From an uncultured Myxococcales bacterium (GTDB taxonomy: Bacteria > Myxococcota_A > UBA9042 > DTJE01), in the NCBI GenBank assembly GCA_937975765.1, contig CALJUR010000008.1, positions 62,001-126,000 on the forward strand: a stretch of 64,000 nt of DNA, written 5' to 3'. This document shows, piece after piece, positions 42,090-50,979 of this stretch (the stretch's first letter is position 1; each line of letters begins with the position of its first letter). Below the pieces are notes generated by a model that was not told the DNA's origin, searched no databases, and saw only the letters and a program-made list of their open reading frames with translations. A program made the translations under genes and the position numbers.

Positions 42090-44657
42090 CTACCGGGAGG
42101 CGCGGACGCTCTCCCGGATGGCGGCCAGCAGGTTCCCGGACGGCCCGCCCTTGGTGACGTATGCCGAGGCCCCGATCGCGCGCATCGCCTCCGCCAGGTC
42201 CTTCTCGTCGAACATCGACAGGCCCACCACCCGGATCTCGGGGAACTCGGCCAGGATCAGGCGGGTCGCCTCCAGGCCGTTCATGCGGGGCATCGACACG
42301 TCCATCACGACCACGTCGGGACGCGTGGCGCGGGCGGCCTCGACCGCCATCCGGCCATCCGACGCCTCGCCGACGACCTCGATGTCGGGCTCGCCGCACA
42401 GCAGGTGGACCAGGCCCTGCCGGACCATGCGGTGGTCGTCGGCCAGCAGCACCCGGATCCGGGGCCCCGCCATCCAGTCGCACGAGGGGGCCTCGGAGGG
42501 CAGGACCGCGTCGTCGCCGGCCCGGGCAGGCTTCGTGGGCGAGGGATCCGCCAGGGGGCGCGGCATCGGGTCCGGGACCTGCAGCGCGATGCGGCAGCCG
42601 CCCCCGGGGCGCGAGTCGATGGTCAGGCTGCCCCCCAGCAGTTCGGCGCGCTGCCGGATGCTGAAGAGGCCGAAGCCGCCGTCGAGGGCCCCGCGGCCCC
42701 GGGGACCTTCGGGCAAGAAGCCGTTGCCCGAGTCCTCCACCTGCATCTCGGTGGCGTTTCCGAAGCGACGCAGGCGGACCGTGGCCTGCCCGACGCCGGC
42801 GTGCTTGACGACGTTGAACAGCAGTTCTCGCGCGCCCTCGAACAGGAAGTAGCGGGTCTCTCGCGCCGGGGGGTCGGCGCCGTCCTCCGCGGACACCTCG
42901 ACCGCCAGCCCGTGCTTGTCGCGCATCGTCCGGGCCAGCCACTCCAGCCCGGCCGCCAGGCCCGACTCGCCCAGGATCGGAGGGCTCAACTCGACGGTCA
43001 GCGAACGCGACGTGTCGATCGCCTGTCGCAGCAGGTCGTCGGCCTGCCGGGCGGACTCCTCCAGCAGCCCCTGGCCGACGTGCTGCCTCAGCAGGCCCAC
43101 GTGCAGTTTCGCCGCCGCCAGCGACTGCTGGATGTGGTCGTGCAGGATGTGCGCCAGCCGCTGCCGGGCCTGCTGTTCCGCCAGGGTCAACTGGGAGGCC
43201 ATCTGCCGCAACTGCTCCGTGCGCTCCGCGACGCGCTGCTCCAGCGTGTCGTTCAGCAGTTTCAACTGGGCCTCGGCCCGGACCTGCGGACCGATGTCCT
43301 GGACGACGGCGACGCCGCCCGCGATCTCGCCGGCGGAGTTCAGCACCGGGGCCGCGCTGTGCAGGACGAACCCCTCGCCGCCATCGAACCGCTCGATCCG
43401 GATCGCCTGGCCGGTCACCGACTCGCCCTGTTCCAGCGCCCGCGCCAGTCCCCAGTCGCGGACGGGCAGGGGCCTGCCGGAATCCGGCAGGAACGCGCGG
43501 TTCGAGTAGTCGTCCAGGCGCTCGCCCGGGCCGCCCTCGACGGCCCCCCAGACCTGTCGCAGGATGTCGTTCTGCTGCAGCACGTGTCCCTTGCGGTCCA
43601 CGACCAGCAGGCCGACCGGCAGGGCGCGGATCACGGCTTCCAGGCGCAGCCGCTCGTTCTCTGCCGCGACCCGGGCCTCGATGTTCTGCAGGGCCAGCGA
43701 GGTGATGGCGGCCAGCTGCTTCAGCAGCGACTCGTCCTCCGCGGTGAAGTCGTCGCCGCCCTGCCGGTCGGTCACCACCAGCAGGCCGCTGGGCCGGCCG
43801 TCCGTCCCGGACAGGCGCACGCCCAGCAGGTCGCGAAGGGGAGGGTGATCCGGCAGGAGGCCCCAGGGCGAGTCCTTCGCCGCGGGGTCGGAGCCGCGGA
43901 GGCGCAGCGATTCGCCGGCCTCCAGGAAGGTGCGCAGCACCTCGGGCGGGGCGTCCTGCAGCGACCTCTGCCAGCCGAAGGAGGCATCCCCGGCGCCGTC
44001 CGGCGCGCGCGACACCGACCGCACCCGGAACCTCCCGTCGGGACGCACGCGGCCCGCGAACGCGAACCGGCCCCGCGTCAACCGCAGGGAGGCCTCGGTC
44101 ACCCGGGCCAGCAGGTGGCGGGGATCCGGCTGGGACAGGACCTCGGTGGAAACCGAGAGCAGCGCCTCCAGGCCCGCCAGGTGCAGCGCGTGCTGGCGGG
44201 TGAGGCCGTCCACCACCTCGTCCGCGAAACGCACGCGGTAGGTCAGGTCGTTCCACACGGTCACCGCGCCGACGACCTCGCCGTCGCGGGTCAGCGGGTA
44301 CCCGGAGATCTCGTAGGACAGGCGCTCGCCCGACGGGCCCGTGAAGGAGGCGAACTCGCGGCGCACGACCTCGCCGCGCAGGGCCCGGCGGGACGGGAAT
44401 TCCCGGGGCAGGAAGGGGGTGCCGTCACGCCGGCACAGGTCGCGCCGGCCGACGGCCTCCTCGAAGGCCGGGCCGTCCATGGGCGTGTCGGGAATGCCCA
44501 CAGCGGCACGCGCGGCGCCGTTGGAATGCAGGACGCCGCCGGCGCGATCGTAGACGAGGATCGGCTGCGGGATGGCCTCCAGCACGGCGGAGAGATTGTC
44601 GGCCTCCGGCCGTGGTTTCGGGGCCTGGGCCGGACCGGAGAGGGGGGGCACCCGCAT
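42090..44657 (-). CDS. Hybrid sensor kinase: PAS-GAF-PAS-HisKA_3-HATPase fused to receiver
   Basis: 855 residues without membrane helices. PAS (about 20-140), GAF (about 165-340), PAS (about 350-470), then a NarL-family HisKA_3 dimerisation domain with the phospho-acceptor His506 in LAHILHDHIQQSL, an HATPase (N box ELLFNVVKHAG, G boxes DSGNGF and GGFGLFSIRQR), and a C-terminal receiver (about 730-855) with phospho-acceptor Asp786 in VVVMDVSMP. The LuxR/NarL DNA-binding domain usual after such a receiver is missing, so it must signal through another protein. GGAGG precedes the ATG. Confidence 0.92.
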   Translation of the reverse strand: MRVPPLSGPAQAPKPRPEADNLSAVLEAIPQPILVYDRAGGVLHSNGAARAAVGIPDTPMDGPAFEEAVGRRDLCRRDGTPFLPREFPSRRALRGEVVRREFASFTGPSGERLSYEISGYPLTRDGEVVGAVTVWNDLTYRVRFADEVVDGLTRQHALHLAGLEALLSVSTEVLSQPDPRHLLARVTEASLRLTRGRFAFAGRVRPDGRFRVRSVSRAPDGAGDASFGWQRSLQDAPPEVLRTFLEAGESLRLRGSDPAAKDSPWGLLPDHPPLRDLLGVRLSGTDGRPSGLLVVTDRQGGDDFTAEDESLLKQLAAITSLALQNIEARVAAENERLRLEAVIRALPVGLLVVDRKGHVLQQNDILRQVWGAVEGGPGERLDDYSNRAFLPDSGRPLPVRDWGLARALEQGESVTGQAIRIERFDGGEGFVLHSAAPVLNSAGEIAGGVAVVQDIGPQVRAEAQLKLLNDTLEQRVAERTEQLRQMASQLTLAEQQARQRLAHILHDHIQQSLAAAKLHVGLLRQHVGQGLLEESARQADDLLRQAIDTSRSLTVELSPPILGESGLAAGLEWLARTMRDKHGLAVEVSAEDGADPPARETRYFLFEGARELLFNVVKHAGVGQATVRLRRFGNATEMQVEDSGNGFLPEGPRGRGALDGGFGLFSIRQRAELLGGSLTIDSRPGGGCRIALQVPDPMPRPLADPSPTKPARAGDDAVLPSEAPSCDWMAGPRIRVLLADDHRMVRQGLVHLLCGEPDIEVVGEASDGRMAVEAARATRPDVVVMDVSMPRMNGLEATRLILAEFPEIRVVGLSMFDEKDLAEAMRAIGASAYVTKGGPSGNLLAAIRESVRASR

Positions 44658-44704
44658 CCGTCACCTCCAGGGGGCGTCGAACCGGGGACATTCGAGTGCG
44701 TTCG

Positions 44705-44733
44705 ATGATACATCTTCGGCGGGGCCGGCAGAA
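44705..44733 (-). promoter_or_regulatory. Possible promoter for the hybrid kinase
   Basis: Minus strand: TTCTGC (44728-44733), 17-bp spacer, TATCAT (44705-44710), about 48 bases before the kinase ATG. The -35 is weak. Confidence 0.35.
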
Positions 44734-44759
44734 GCGGGGGCCGCCGGCCGGACGCGGGT

Positions 44760-44789
44760 TTGCCGACGCGGTCGCGCTGCGGGTACGAT
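44760..44789 (+). promoter_or_regulatory. Sigma-70-like promoter for the gene at 44813
   Basis: TTGCCG (44760-44765), 18-bp spacer, TACGAT (44784-44789), 23 bases before the ATG and followed by AGGAGG. Divergent from the kinase promoter. Confidence 0.5.
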
Positions 44790-44812
44790 TGGGGGCGCTG
44801 CAGGAGGACGAG

Positions 44813-45244
44813 ATGGACGACACCGATCGGATCACCGGCGACGAGGCGGGCGCCCGCAAGGGGACCGAGGGGATCATCTTCGACCTGGCCCGCAAGGCCG
44901 TCGGCACCTCCGTGAAGTCGCTGCTGTCCACCGAGGAGGGCCTGCGTGCCCTGGTGGGCGCCATGGTCCCGAAGGAGGTCGGGCAGTACGTGCGCGGCGA
45001 ACTGTCGCAACTGCGCAAGGACTTCCTGGAAGCCCTCGTCGACGAGATGACGCACTTCCTGAACCGCGTGGACCCGGCCGCCGAGATCCAGAAGGTCCTG
45101 TCGGGCCTGACCTTCGACGTGCACGTGACCGTGGGCGTGTCGAAGAAGAGGATGCCCGGCGACGCGGCCGAGGCCCCGTCCGTCCCGCCCGCCCGGAAGC
45201 GCGCCGCGAAGCCATCCCGCAAGGCCGGGAAGGCCCGCGCCTGA
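44813..45244 (+). CDS. Conserved helical protein of unknown function
   Basis: 143 residues from ATG 44813 (AGGAGG seven bases upstream). Mostly amphipathic helix: KSLLSTEEGLRALVGAMVPK, GELSQLRKDFLEALVDE, then a hydrophobic SGLTFDVHVTVGV strand and a Lys/Arg/Ala/Pro-rich tail. No signal peptide or membrane helix. It resembles small myxobacterial proteins of unknown role. The C-terminal basic tail might bind nucleic acid or membranes, which is inference. Confidence 0.75.
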   Translation: MDDTDRITGDEAGARKGTEGIIFDLARKAVGTSVKSLLSTEEGLRALVGAMVPKEVGQYVRGELSQLRKDFLEALVDEMTHFLNRVDPAAEIQKVLSGLTFDVHVTVGVSKKRMPGDAAEAPSVPPARKRAAKPSRKAGKARA

Positions 45245-45272
45245 CGCCGCCGGCGAAGTCCCCGCGAACCCT

Positions 45273-45734
45273 TCAGCGCAGCGTCGCCTCCACCGCGTCG
45301 CGATCCGGCGCGCACCGGTGGCGATCCTTCACGTACCGGCAGGCATCGTCCGGATCCATGCCGCGCGACAGGGCGAGGTAGGCGGCCACGACGGTGGGCG
45401 AGCGGTTCAGGCCCACCGCGCAGTGGACGAAGACGCGGCGCTGGCGCCTGCGCAGGTCCAGCAGCAGCCCGGCGGCCCGGCCGGCCAGCGCCTTCAGGGC
45501 GGTCGGGGACAGGTCGGGGATGCCCACCCGGTGCAGCGCCATCCCGTGGGCCATCGCGATGCCGAAGGCCAGCGACGGCAGGATGCCGGACCCGCTCGCC
45601 TCCTCCTCGGTCTGCAGGGTCAGCACGTCCTGGACGCCGAGGTCGCGAAGCATCGCGAAATCCTCGGGCGCCGCGGGCGCGCGTCCCAGCCACAGGCCGG
45701 TCTCGATGGCGACAGGCGTGAAGTTCCGGTTCAT
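45273..45734 (-). CDS. Dual-specificity protein phosphatase-like
   Basis: 153 residues. The P-loop is VHCAVGLNRSPTVVAAYL (Cys105, Arg111), and the general acid is likely Asp74 in GIPDLSP. It is the size and layout of a small DSP that dephosphorylates Ser/Thr/Tyr or phospholipids. It has no signal peptide. The ATG has no Shine-Dalgarno, and TACAAT ends six bases upstream, so the transcript may be leaderless. It is convergent with the gene at 44813. Confidence 0.9.
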   Translation of the reverse strand: MNRNFTPVAIETGLWLGRAPAAPEDFAMLRDLGVQDVLTLQTEEEASGSGILPSLAFGIAMAHGMALHRVGIPDLSPTALKALAGRAAGLLLDLRRRQRRVFVHCAVGLNRSPTVVAAYLALSRGMDPDDACRYVKDRHRCAPDRDAVEATLR

Positions 45735-45740
45735 GGGCGC

Positions 45741-45746
45741 ATTGTA
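45741..45746 (-). promoter_or_regulatory. -10 box, predicted leaderless, for the phosphatase gene
   Basis: TACAAT on the minus strand, six bases before ATG 45734. The -35 is poorly defined (CTGCGC at 19-bp spacing). Confidence 0.4.
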
Positions 45747-46169
45747 GCGGACGTCGCGGCCGTTCGCGCAGGGGAGGGGCGCCTATCCCGGGAAGGGGTC
45801 CGACGGGGGGACCGACTCCGCTCCGGAACCCCCCCCGCCCCTTCCCGAGTGGAGCGGGGCCTTCGCTTCTGCCGGAACTACCGCGACCGCGACGGGCAGG
45901 TACTGCCGGAGTGACGCGCAGCGCCTCGTCTGCCCGCGAGGCCCGCGGCTTCACGCTCCGGCTCCGGTTCAGGCCCTCGCTCCACTTCGGGCGGGAGGCC
46001 AGGTCGCTCCGTCGGCCTCCCCGCCGGACCCCTCCTCGGAGGAACGACCCAGCCCGGGACCGTCCTTCCCTCCCATCGGGAGGATTCCGGTCTCCCACGG
46101 AGAGTCCAAGGCCGCGACTCCGATCGAGCCTTCCTTGCCCGGCTGGCGGGTGCCGGGCACGCCGCCGCC

Positions 46170-46198
46170 TTGACAGTGCGGGTTTCATCCCGGAGAAT
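46170..46198 (+). promoter_or_regulatory. Sigma-70-like promoter for the ferredoxin
   Basis: Perfect TTGACA (46170-46175), 17-bp spacer, GAGAAT (46193-46198), 63 bases before the ATG. Confidence 0.5.
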
Positions 46199-46261
46199 CC
46201 GCCCGGTGGCCGGCGGGGGACGCCGGCATTCGAGGTTCCGAAAAGGCGAGGAGTCTTCAAG

Positions 46262-46456
46262 ATGGCGATGAAGATCGATGCGGACCTGTGCGTTTCCTGC
46301 GGCGCCTGCGAAGAGGCGTGCGACGTCAACCATGCGATCTCCCAGGGCGACGCGGCCTATGTGATCGACGCGGCCAAGTGCGACGAGTGCGCCTCCGCCG
46401 GCGGCGAGAGCAAGTGCGTCCCGACCTGCGGCGTCGACGCGATCACCAAGGCCTGA
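46262..46456 (+). CDS. Small 2[4Fe-4S] ferredoxin
   Basis: 64 residues from ATG 46262 (GAGGAG about 12 bases upstream). First cluster C-X2-C-X2-C-X3-C (CVSCGACEEAC), second C-X2-C-X8-C-X3-C (CDECASAGGESKCVPTC) with an enlarged loop, the Alvin-type spacing that lowers potential and is seen in Allochromatium-like and Fdx-2 proteins. A soluble electron carrier; partner unknown. Confidence 0.9.
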   Translation: MAMKIDADLCVSCGACEEACDVNHAISQGDAAYVIDAAKCDECASAGGESKCVPTCGVDAITKA

Positions 46457-46563
46457 GCCGACGCGCCTTCGGACCGGCACCGGCCGCGCCCGGGCCGGTT
46501 CCCGCCACCCTCCCGGATCGCGACCCGATCGAAGGGGTATCCCTGCCCCGGACTCCCCTCGGA

Positions 46564-46593
46564 TTGCGCCCGCCGGGACGATGCTGCTAGACT
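46564..46593 (+). promoter_or_regulatory. Sigma-70-like promoter for the lipoprotein at 46622
   Basis: TTGCGC (46564-46569), 18-bp spacer, TAGACT (46588-46593). Predicted start near 46600 with GGAGAG about six bases before the ATG. Confidence 0.45.
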
Positions 46594-46621
46594 ACCCCCC
46601 GTCCCCTCACGGAGAGCCTTC

Positions 46622-47089
46622 ATGCGAGCCCGTCTTCTCCTGGTCGCAGCGCTTCTCGCGTCCGTTGCCGTCGCGGGGGTGGCGGGTTGCCAGAAGATCA
46701 AGTCCCGGCTGGGGATCGCGGAGACCGTTTCGAACCCCGAGCCCGGCACTCCCGAGAAGGTCATCCAGGACGTGCTGAAGGCCGCAGCGATGGCGGACGA
46801 GGCCGATGGATGGGAGGCGTTCTCGTCCCTGCTCCACTCGGAAGAGACCTCCTCTCCGGCGGCCATGAACGAGTGGCAGACGATGCGATTCCCGACGATC
46901 CGCCGCAAGGTGGGGTACCTGCTGGAGGACCGGTCGGCCGCCATCTACAAGCTGATGGACAAGCGCGAGGACGGCAGGAACGTGAAGGTGTTCGTGAAGA
47001 ACTCCCAGAGCGAAATGCCCACCCCGTGCACGCTGCGCCAGGACCCCGAGGCAGGGAACGCGTGGCGGGTCTTCAATGCCTGCTTCTGA
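46622..47089 (+). CDS. Small lipoprotein of unknown function
   Basis: 155 residues. Lipobox GVAGC at residues about 19-23, then a mature domain with NTF2/DUF4878-like features (PEKVIQDVLKAAAMADEADGW...AWRVFNACF). Two late Cys may form a disulphide. Single gene with its own promoter. Function unknown. Confidence 0.75.
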   Translation: MRARLLLVAALLASVAVAGVAGCQKIKSRLGIAETVSNPEPGTPEKVIQDVLKAAAMADEADGWEAFSSLLHSEETSSPAAMNEWQTMRFPTIRRKVGYLLEDRSAAIYKLMDKREDGRNVKVFVKNSQSEMPTPCTLRQDPEAGNAWRVFNACF

Positions 47090-47222
47090 TCCCCGCAGCC
47101 GCGCCCGTCACGAAGGGAACCTGTGCATCCCCTCGGACCTCTGGACGGCGGCTGTCGACCCGCGGTAACCTCCCACCCCGGCCCGGTGGGGCCGGATGCT
47201 TGCGAATCCCCTGGAGGACGAC

Positions 47223-48629
47223 ATGGCGGATCCGGTCGCGGCGGCCCCGAAAGACAAGGTTTCCACGGGCACCCACGTGGACCCCGGCACGGGGACGATG
47301 CTGGCCTACGGGGCCGGCAACTTCCCCACGGGGATGCTGCTGCTGGTCGTCTCGTCGTGGCTGATGCGGCTGTACTGCCCGTCCGAGGACGAGGTCGGGC
47401 GCGTCACACTGATCGACCCGTGGGTGTTCGGCCTCGTGTCCTCGGTCGTGATGTTCTTCGCGGCCTTCACCGACGTGCTGGTCGGATACTACTCGGACCG
47501 GCTGAAGGGCCCCGGCGGCCGGCGGCAGCCGTTCATGCGCTGGGGCCTGCCGTTCCTGGCGCTGTCGTTCATGCTGCTGTGGTTCCCCCCGATCCAGGAC
47601 AGGTCGCCGCTGAACATCGCCTGGATGGTCGTGATGCTGGGCACGCTGCACGTGTCCTTCACCGTGGTCGTGAACCCCTACCTGGCGCTGATGCCCGAGG
47701 TCTGGCGCAGCGACCCCGGCCGCGTGAAGGTGTCCGCCTGGATGGCCGGCTGGAACGCCTTCGCGCAGATCTTCGCGTTCGTCGGCTTCGGCCTGGCGAT
47801 CGACTCGTTCATGGAAGGCGGGGACATCCTGGGCTTCCACGTCCCGGACGGCTTCAAGATCGCGGCGGTGGCCGGTGCGCTGTTCACGGTCGCCGGGTTC
47901 CTGCCGACGATCCTGAAGGTCAGGGAGACGCCGCGATCCACCGACAAGGAGGTCCCGTTCGGCCTGCTGGAGGCGGGCTGGCAGACGCTGAAGAACCCGG
48001 CCTTCCTGCCCTACATCATCTCGGGTTCCATGCTGTACGCGGCGCAGTTCATGGTCACCGCGGCGCTGCCGTTCCTGGTCGTCACGAAGGTCGTCGACGA
48101 CCCGAAGGGCGGCGACCTGATCGCGGGATACATCCTGCTGGGCATGGTTCTCCTGACCATGGTGATGTTCCCGTTCGCCGAGAAGGTCTCGACGCGGTTC
48201 CGGAAGACGCACCTGTACATCTTCAGCCTGCTGTCGTTCGCGGTGCTGGTGCCGTTGTCGACGCTGGCCGGCTCGATCCCCGGCGTCCCCGCCATGCTGC
48301 ACCTGGTCGTCGTCATCGCGCTGCTGTCCCCGGGGCTGGCCATCGGCCTGGTGATCCCGCGGGCCATCCTGGCCGAGGTCATGGACCACGACACGAAGCG
48401 CACCGGCTACCGGCGCGAGGCGATGTACAACGGCATGGAGGGGCTGATCCAGAAGATCGCCGGCGGGCTGGCGCCCCTGCTGCAGGGGTTCCTGTTCTCG
48501 GCGTTCGGCTTCTCGCGCGAACAGCCGTGGGGCATCGTGCTGTGCGGCACCGCGGCCGGCATCCTGTCGCTGGCCGGCTTCCTGGCGTTCCTGAAGTACC
48601 CCCTGGACCGGCCGACCGCCCCCCGATGA
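47223..48629 (+). CDS. GPH-family (MelB-type) MFS sugar:cation symporter
   Basis: 468 residues from ATG 47223 (GGAGG five bases upstream), 12 membrane helices. The N-terminal half has AAFTDVLVGYYSDR, the DxxxGxxSDR loop of GPH/SUC transporters, and the middle carries cytoplasmic KVRETPRSTDKE. Usually imports glycosides or other solutes with Na+ or H+. Substrate not inferable. It is convergent with the GH5-like gene. Confidence 0.88.
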   Translation: MADPVAAAPKDKVSTGTHVDPGTGTMLAYGAGNFPTGMLLLVVSSWLMRLYCPSEDEVGRVTLIDPWVFGLVSSVVMFFAAFTDVLVGYYSDRLKGPGGRRQPFMRWGLPFLALSFMLLWFPPIQDRSPLNIAWMVVMLGTLHVSFTVVVNPYLALMPEVWRSDPGRVKVSAWMAGWNAFAQIFAFVGFGLAIDSFMEGGDILGFHVPDGFKIAAVAGALFTVAGFLPTILKVRETPRSTDKEVPFGLLEAGWQTLKNPAFLPYIISGSMLYAAQFMVTAALPFLVVTKVVDDPKGGDLIAGYILLGMVLLTMVMFPFAEKVSTRFRKTHLYIFSLLSFAVLVPLSTLAGSIPGVPAMLHLVVVIALLSPGLAIGLVIPRAILAEVMDHDTKRTGYRREAMYNGMEGLIQKIAGGLAPLLQGFLFSAFGFSREQPWGIVLCGTAAGILSLAGFLAFLKYPLDRPTAPR

Positions 48630-48687
48630 AGCGGCTTCCCCGGTTCCTGGCGGCGGCCGCGGTGCTGTGCGCGACGGCCCCGCCCGC

Positions 48688-50448
48688 CTATGGCACGCAG
48701 TCGTCGAGGATGCGCCCCGGGGCCCGCCGGCCTCCCCACGTCTTCAGGACCAGCGAGTGCTGCCGTTCCTCGGGATTCGGGGTCCAGACCAGCACGTTCG
48801 GGTCGCGTTCGGACCAGCGCCAGCGGCCGTCGGACACGTCGATCGTGAACTCGGGGGCCTCGGTGGACGGGTCGTCCCCGTACAGCGAGTATCGGGGGAT
48901 CCAGACGTAGGCATCGCCGGCCGGTTCGGCCTGGGCGAAGGACAGCGTGAAGGCGTCGGTGTTCGTCACCGGCGTGCCGTCGTGGTGCCGGTCCAGGGGC
49001 TGCTCCTCCCCGTCCTCGAACGATCGGTCGAAGGACCAGCGGGCGTCGTTCCCGGGGACCCGCTGGGGGTACGGACGGATCAGCGATCTCAGCATGCAGC
49101 GGGCCCGGCCGGCGTCCGAAGGAGTGTCCGCGAAGGTTGCCGGAACCACCAGGCTGGCGTCCGTGCCGCCCTCCCGCAGGCCCGACATGCCCAGCGTCCC
49201 GCCGATCCGGGAGTAGTTCCATGCGAAGGCCGAGGCCGAGGCATCCTCGATGTCGACTGCCAGGTGCTGCAGGGCCTTCCCGGCGTCCTTCCGGCAAGGG
49301 AGGACCCCGTACGCGACCAGGACCCGGGGCCCCTCGAAGGCCGTGGCCGCCAGGCCGCCCGTGGTGTCAAGGAAGTCCGCCAGGGTGCATCCGTCCCGGT
49401 CCCAGGCCGCCTCGCACGACTGACGGCCCGGTTCCAGGGCGTCCTGCCGCACCGAGAGCACGATGCCCGGGAAGGGGGGGCGAAGCAGGGCGGTCCAGCG
49501 GCCGTCCCAGGCGGGTTCGAGGTGATCCCGGGGCGGGTCCAGGAACAGCAGCGCGTCCGGGTCGACGGCCCGGATGGCCTGCGCGAACCGCGAATAGAAG
49601 GCGGTCACCGCGGCCTCGCACCCCGACGGCATCGGGTCGACCAGGCGGGCCAGCAGGCCGGACGAGCACGGGGGGGCGTCCAGCGGCTCGTAGCCCAGCA
49701 GGGCCGGATGGCCCCGCAGCACCTCCGCCAGTTTCTGCCAGGTCCAGATCGCGTGGTCCTGCAGCGACAGGTCGTCGGGCGTCCAGCGGGAGTCCAGGAA
49801 GTCCGCCCACCAGCGCAACCGGGCCGGCAGCCCGGCCAGGCCTTCCGGCGGCACGTTGCGGCATCCGGCGTCCAGGCGATCCTGCGGGATGGTGCCCGGC
49901 CGGTGGGACCACGGCGGTGCCCCGGCGCCGCCCAGGCAGCGCGACCCGTCCTGCTGTCGCTGGGTCAGCACGACGACCATGCCGTGGGCGTGCGCCTGGT
50001 CCAGGAACCAGCGCAGGTAGTACAGGTGCTCGAGGTTGAAGGTGCGCGGTTCGGTCTCGAGGGACTCCCACGGCACCAGCAGCCGGATCGCGTTGAAGCC
50101 CCACGCCCGAAGCTGCCGGAAGGAATCGGAATCGTTCATCTCGATGGAGCGCCAGGGGGGGACGTCGCTGCCCTGGCCGACGTTCACGCCCCGGAGGTAG
50201 ACGGCGCGCCCCTGGACGTCCACGATCTCGAAGCGGTCGCCCCGCCGCGCCACCGCGAACCGCGGGGCGGCGCGCCGGTCCTTCGCGGGGGCGGCGTCCG
50301 GGTAGGGCACGGGCTGGACGACCTGGTCCGGCGCATCTCCCTGCCGGGCGGCGAGGTACAGCCAGGTCCCCAGCGCCAGCGCCGCCAGCAGGCAAAGCCC
50401 GGCCCCGACCCCCAGCAGCGCCAGCGCGATCCGGCCCGTACGGCGCAC
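48688..50448 (-). CDS. GH5 endoglycoceramidase-like protein lacking both catalytic Glu
   Basis: 586 residues from GTG 50448 (GGGAGG upstream), with an N-terminal membrane anchor (about 8-35, IALALLGVGAGLCLLAALAL). The fold follows GH5 endoglycoceramidases: VYLRGVNVGQGS, FNAIRLLVPWESLE, LGGAGAPPW, LIRPYPQRVPG and a C-terminal beta domain (about 480-580). But the NEP acid/base segment reads LLGYEPLDAPP (Asp-Ala-Pro, about residue 256), and the nucleophile strand reads VLVAYGVLP (about 378, no Glu). The His-Gln-Asp near the first strand is also altered (VLTQRQQDG). A pseudoenzyme or binding protein is likely. Confidence 0.8.
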   Translation of the reverse strand: MRRTGRIALALLGVGAGLCLLAALALGTWLYLAARQGDAPDQVVQPVPYPDAAPAKDRRAAPRFAVARRGDRFEIVDVQGRAVYLRGVNVGQGSDVPPWRSIEMNDSDSFRQLRAWGFNAIRLLVPWESLETEPRTFNLEHLYYLRWFLDQAHAHGMVVVLTQRQQDGSRCLGGAGAPPWSHRPGTIPQDRLDAGCRNVPPEGLAGLPARLRWWADFLDSRWTPDDLSLQDHAIWTWQKLAEVLRGHPALLGYEPLDAPPCSSGLLARLVDPMPSGCEAAVTAFYSRFAQAIRAVDPDALLFLDPPRDHLEPAWDGRWTALLRPPFPGIVLSVRQDALEPGRQSCEAAWDRDGCTLADFLDTTGGLAATAFEGPRVLVAYGVLPCRKDAGKALQHLAVDIEDASASAFAWNYSRIGGTLGMSGLREGGTDASLVVPATFADTPSDAGRARCMLRSLIRPYPQRVPGNDARWSFDRSFEDGEEQPLDRHHDGTPVTNTDAFTLSFAQAEPAGDAYVWIPRYSLYGDDPSTEAPEFTIDVSDGRWRWSERDPNVLVWTPNPEERQHSLVLKTWGGRRAPGRILDDCVP

Positions 50449-50591
50449 GCCCCCCTCCCCGGTGCCCAGGGAAGTAGGGTAGCCGGGAACGGGGCCGGCT
50501 TCAACGCACCCTGCGGGCACGGAAATGGCCGGGGCCCGGGTGCTGCTGTAAACTGGAGAAGGGAGGTTCGGCCGGCGGCCGGGAAGGGATC

Positions 50592-50963
50592 ATGGGCGGC
50601 GCGAAGGACCCACGGCGGCGGGAGAAGGAGGGGCACCGCGACCTGGTGCTGATCTCCGGGGTCGATCCCGACCGGAAGGAGGTCCACGTCCTGAAGCCCG
50701 TCCAGGAGGGTGTCGAGGCGGCGGTGCTGCGCCCGGTCGAGGAGGGCAAGCCCATCCAGGGGGACCTGGTGCGGCTGCGGCCGCGCGAGGACGTGCCGGT
50801 GGTGGCCGAACTGGAGACCTTGATGCGGCACCCGGATCACCCCGACGATCCCCGTCGCCGTCACAAGGGCCCGCCGATGGTGGCCTCGGAGGCGTACCGG
50901 CAGGGATGGGAGATGATCTTCGGGGCGCGACCCGCGCCCGAGACCGACAAGGAAGCCAACTGA
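50592..50963 (+). CDS. Small conserved hypothetical protein
   Basis: 123 residues from ATG 50592 (GAAGGGA seven bases upstream). A hydrophilic, probably beta-rich protein with HRDLVLISGVDPDRKEVHVL and no signal, Cys or known motif. The start is preceded by a TAAACT at 50551 that may be a -10 box. Function unknown; convergent with the methyltransferase-like gene. Confidence 0.65.
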   Translation: MGGAKDPRRREKEGHRDLVLISGVDPDRKEVHVLKPVQEGVEAAVLRPVEEGKPIQGDLVRLRPREDVPVVAELETLMRHPDHPDDPRRRHKGPPMVASEAYRQGWEMIFGARPAPETDKEAN

Positions 50964-50979
50964 ACCCCGGTCCAGCCGC

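Larger units (their letters stand above)
45735..46261. other. 527-bp region with no supported gene
   Basis: High-GC, with several CCTCC/GGAGG and CCGCTCC/GGAGCGG short inverted words but no frame of coding character. An open frame leads into the ferredoxin from 45911, but its product lacks the family's residues and the ferredoxin has its own start. The right side holds the ferredoxin promoter. Confidence 0.55.

Noticed and set aside
45318..45914. A decayed gene in the 45.7-46.2 kb gap ending in CRNYRDRDGQVLPE
   Set aside because: No recognisable homology and no ribosome site; the frame merely runs through the phosphatase antisense strand.
45911..46456. Long form of the ferredoxin starting upstream
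   Set aside because: The extra about 117 residues are Arg/Ser/Pro-rich with no family features, whereas the ferredoxin has its own ribosome site at 46262 and an upstream promoter.
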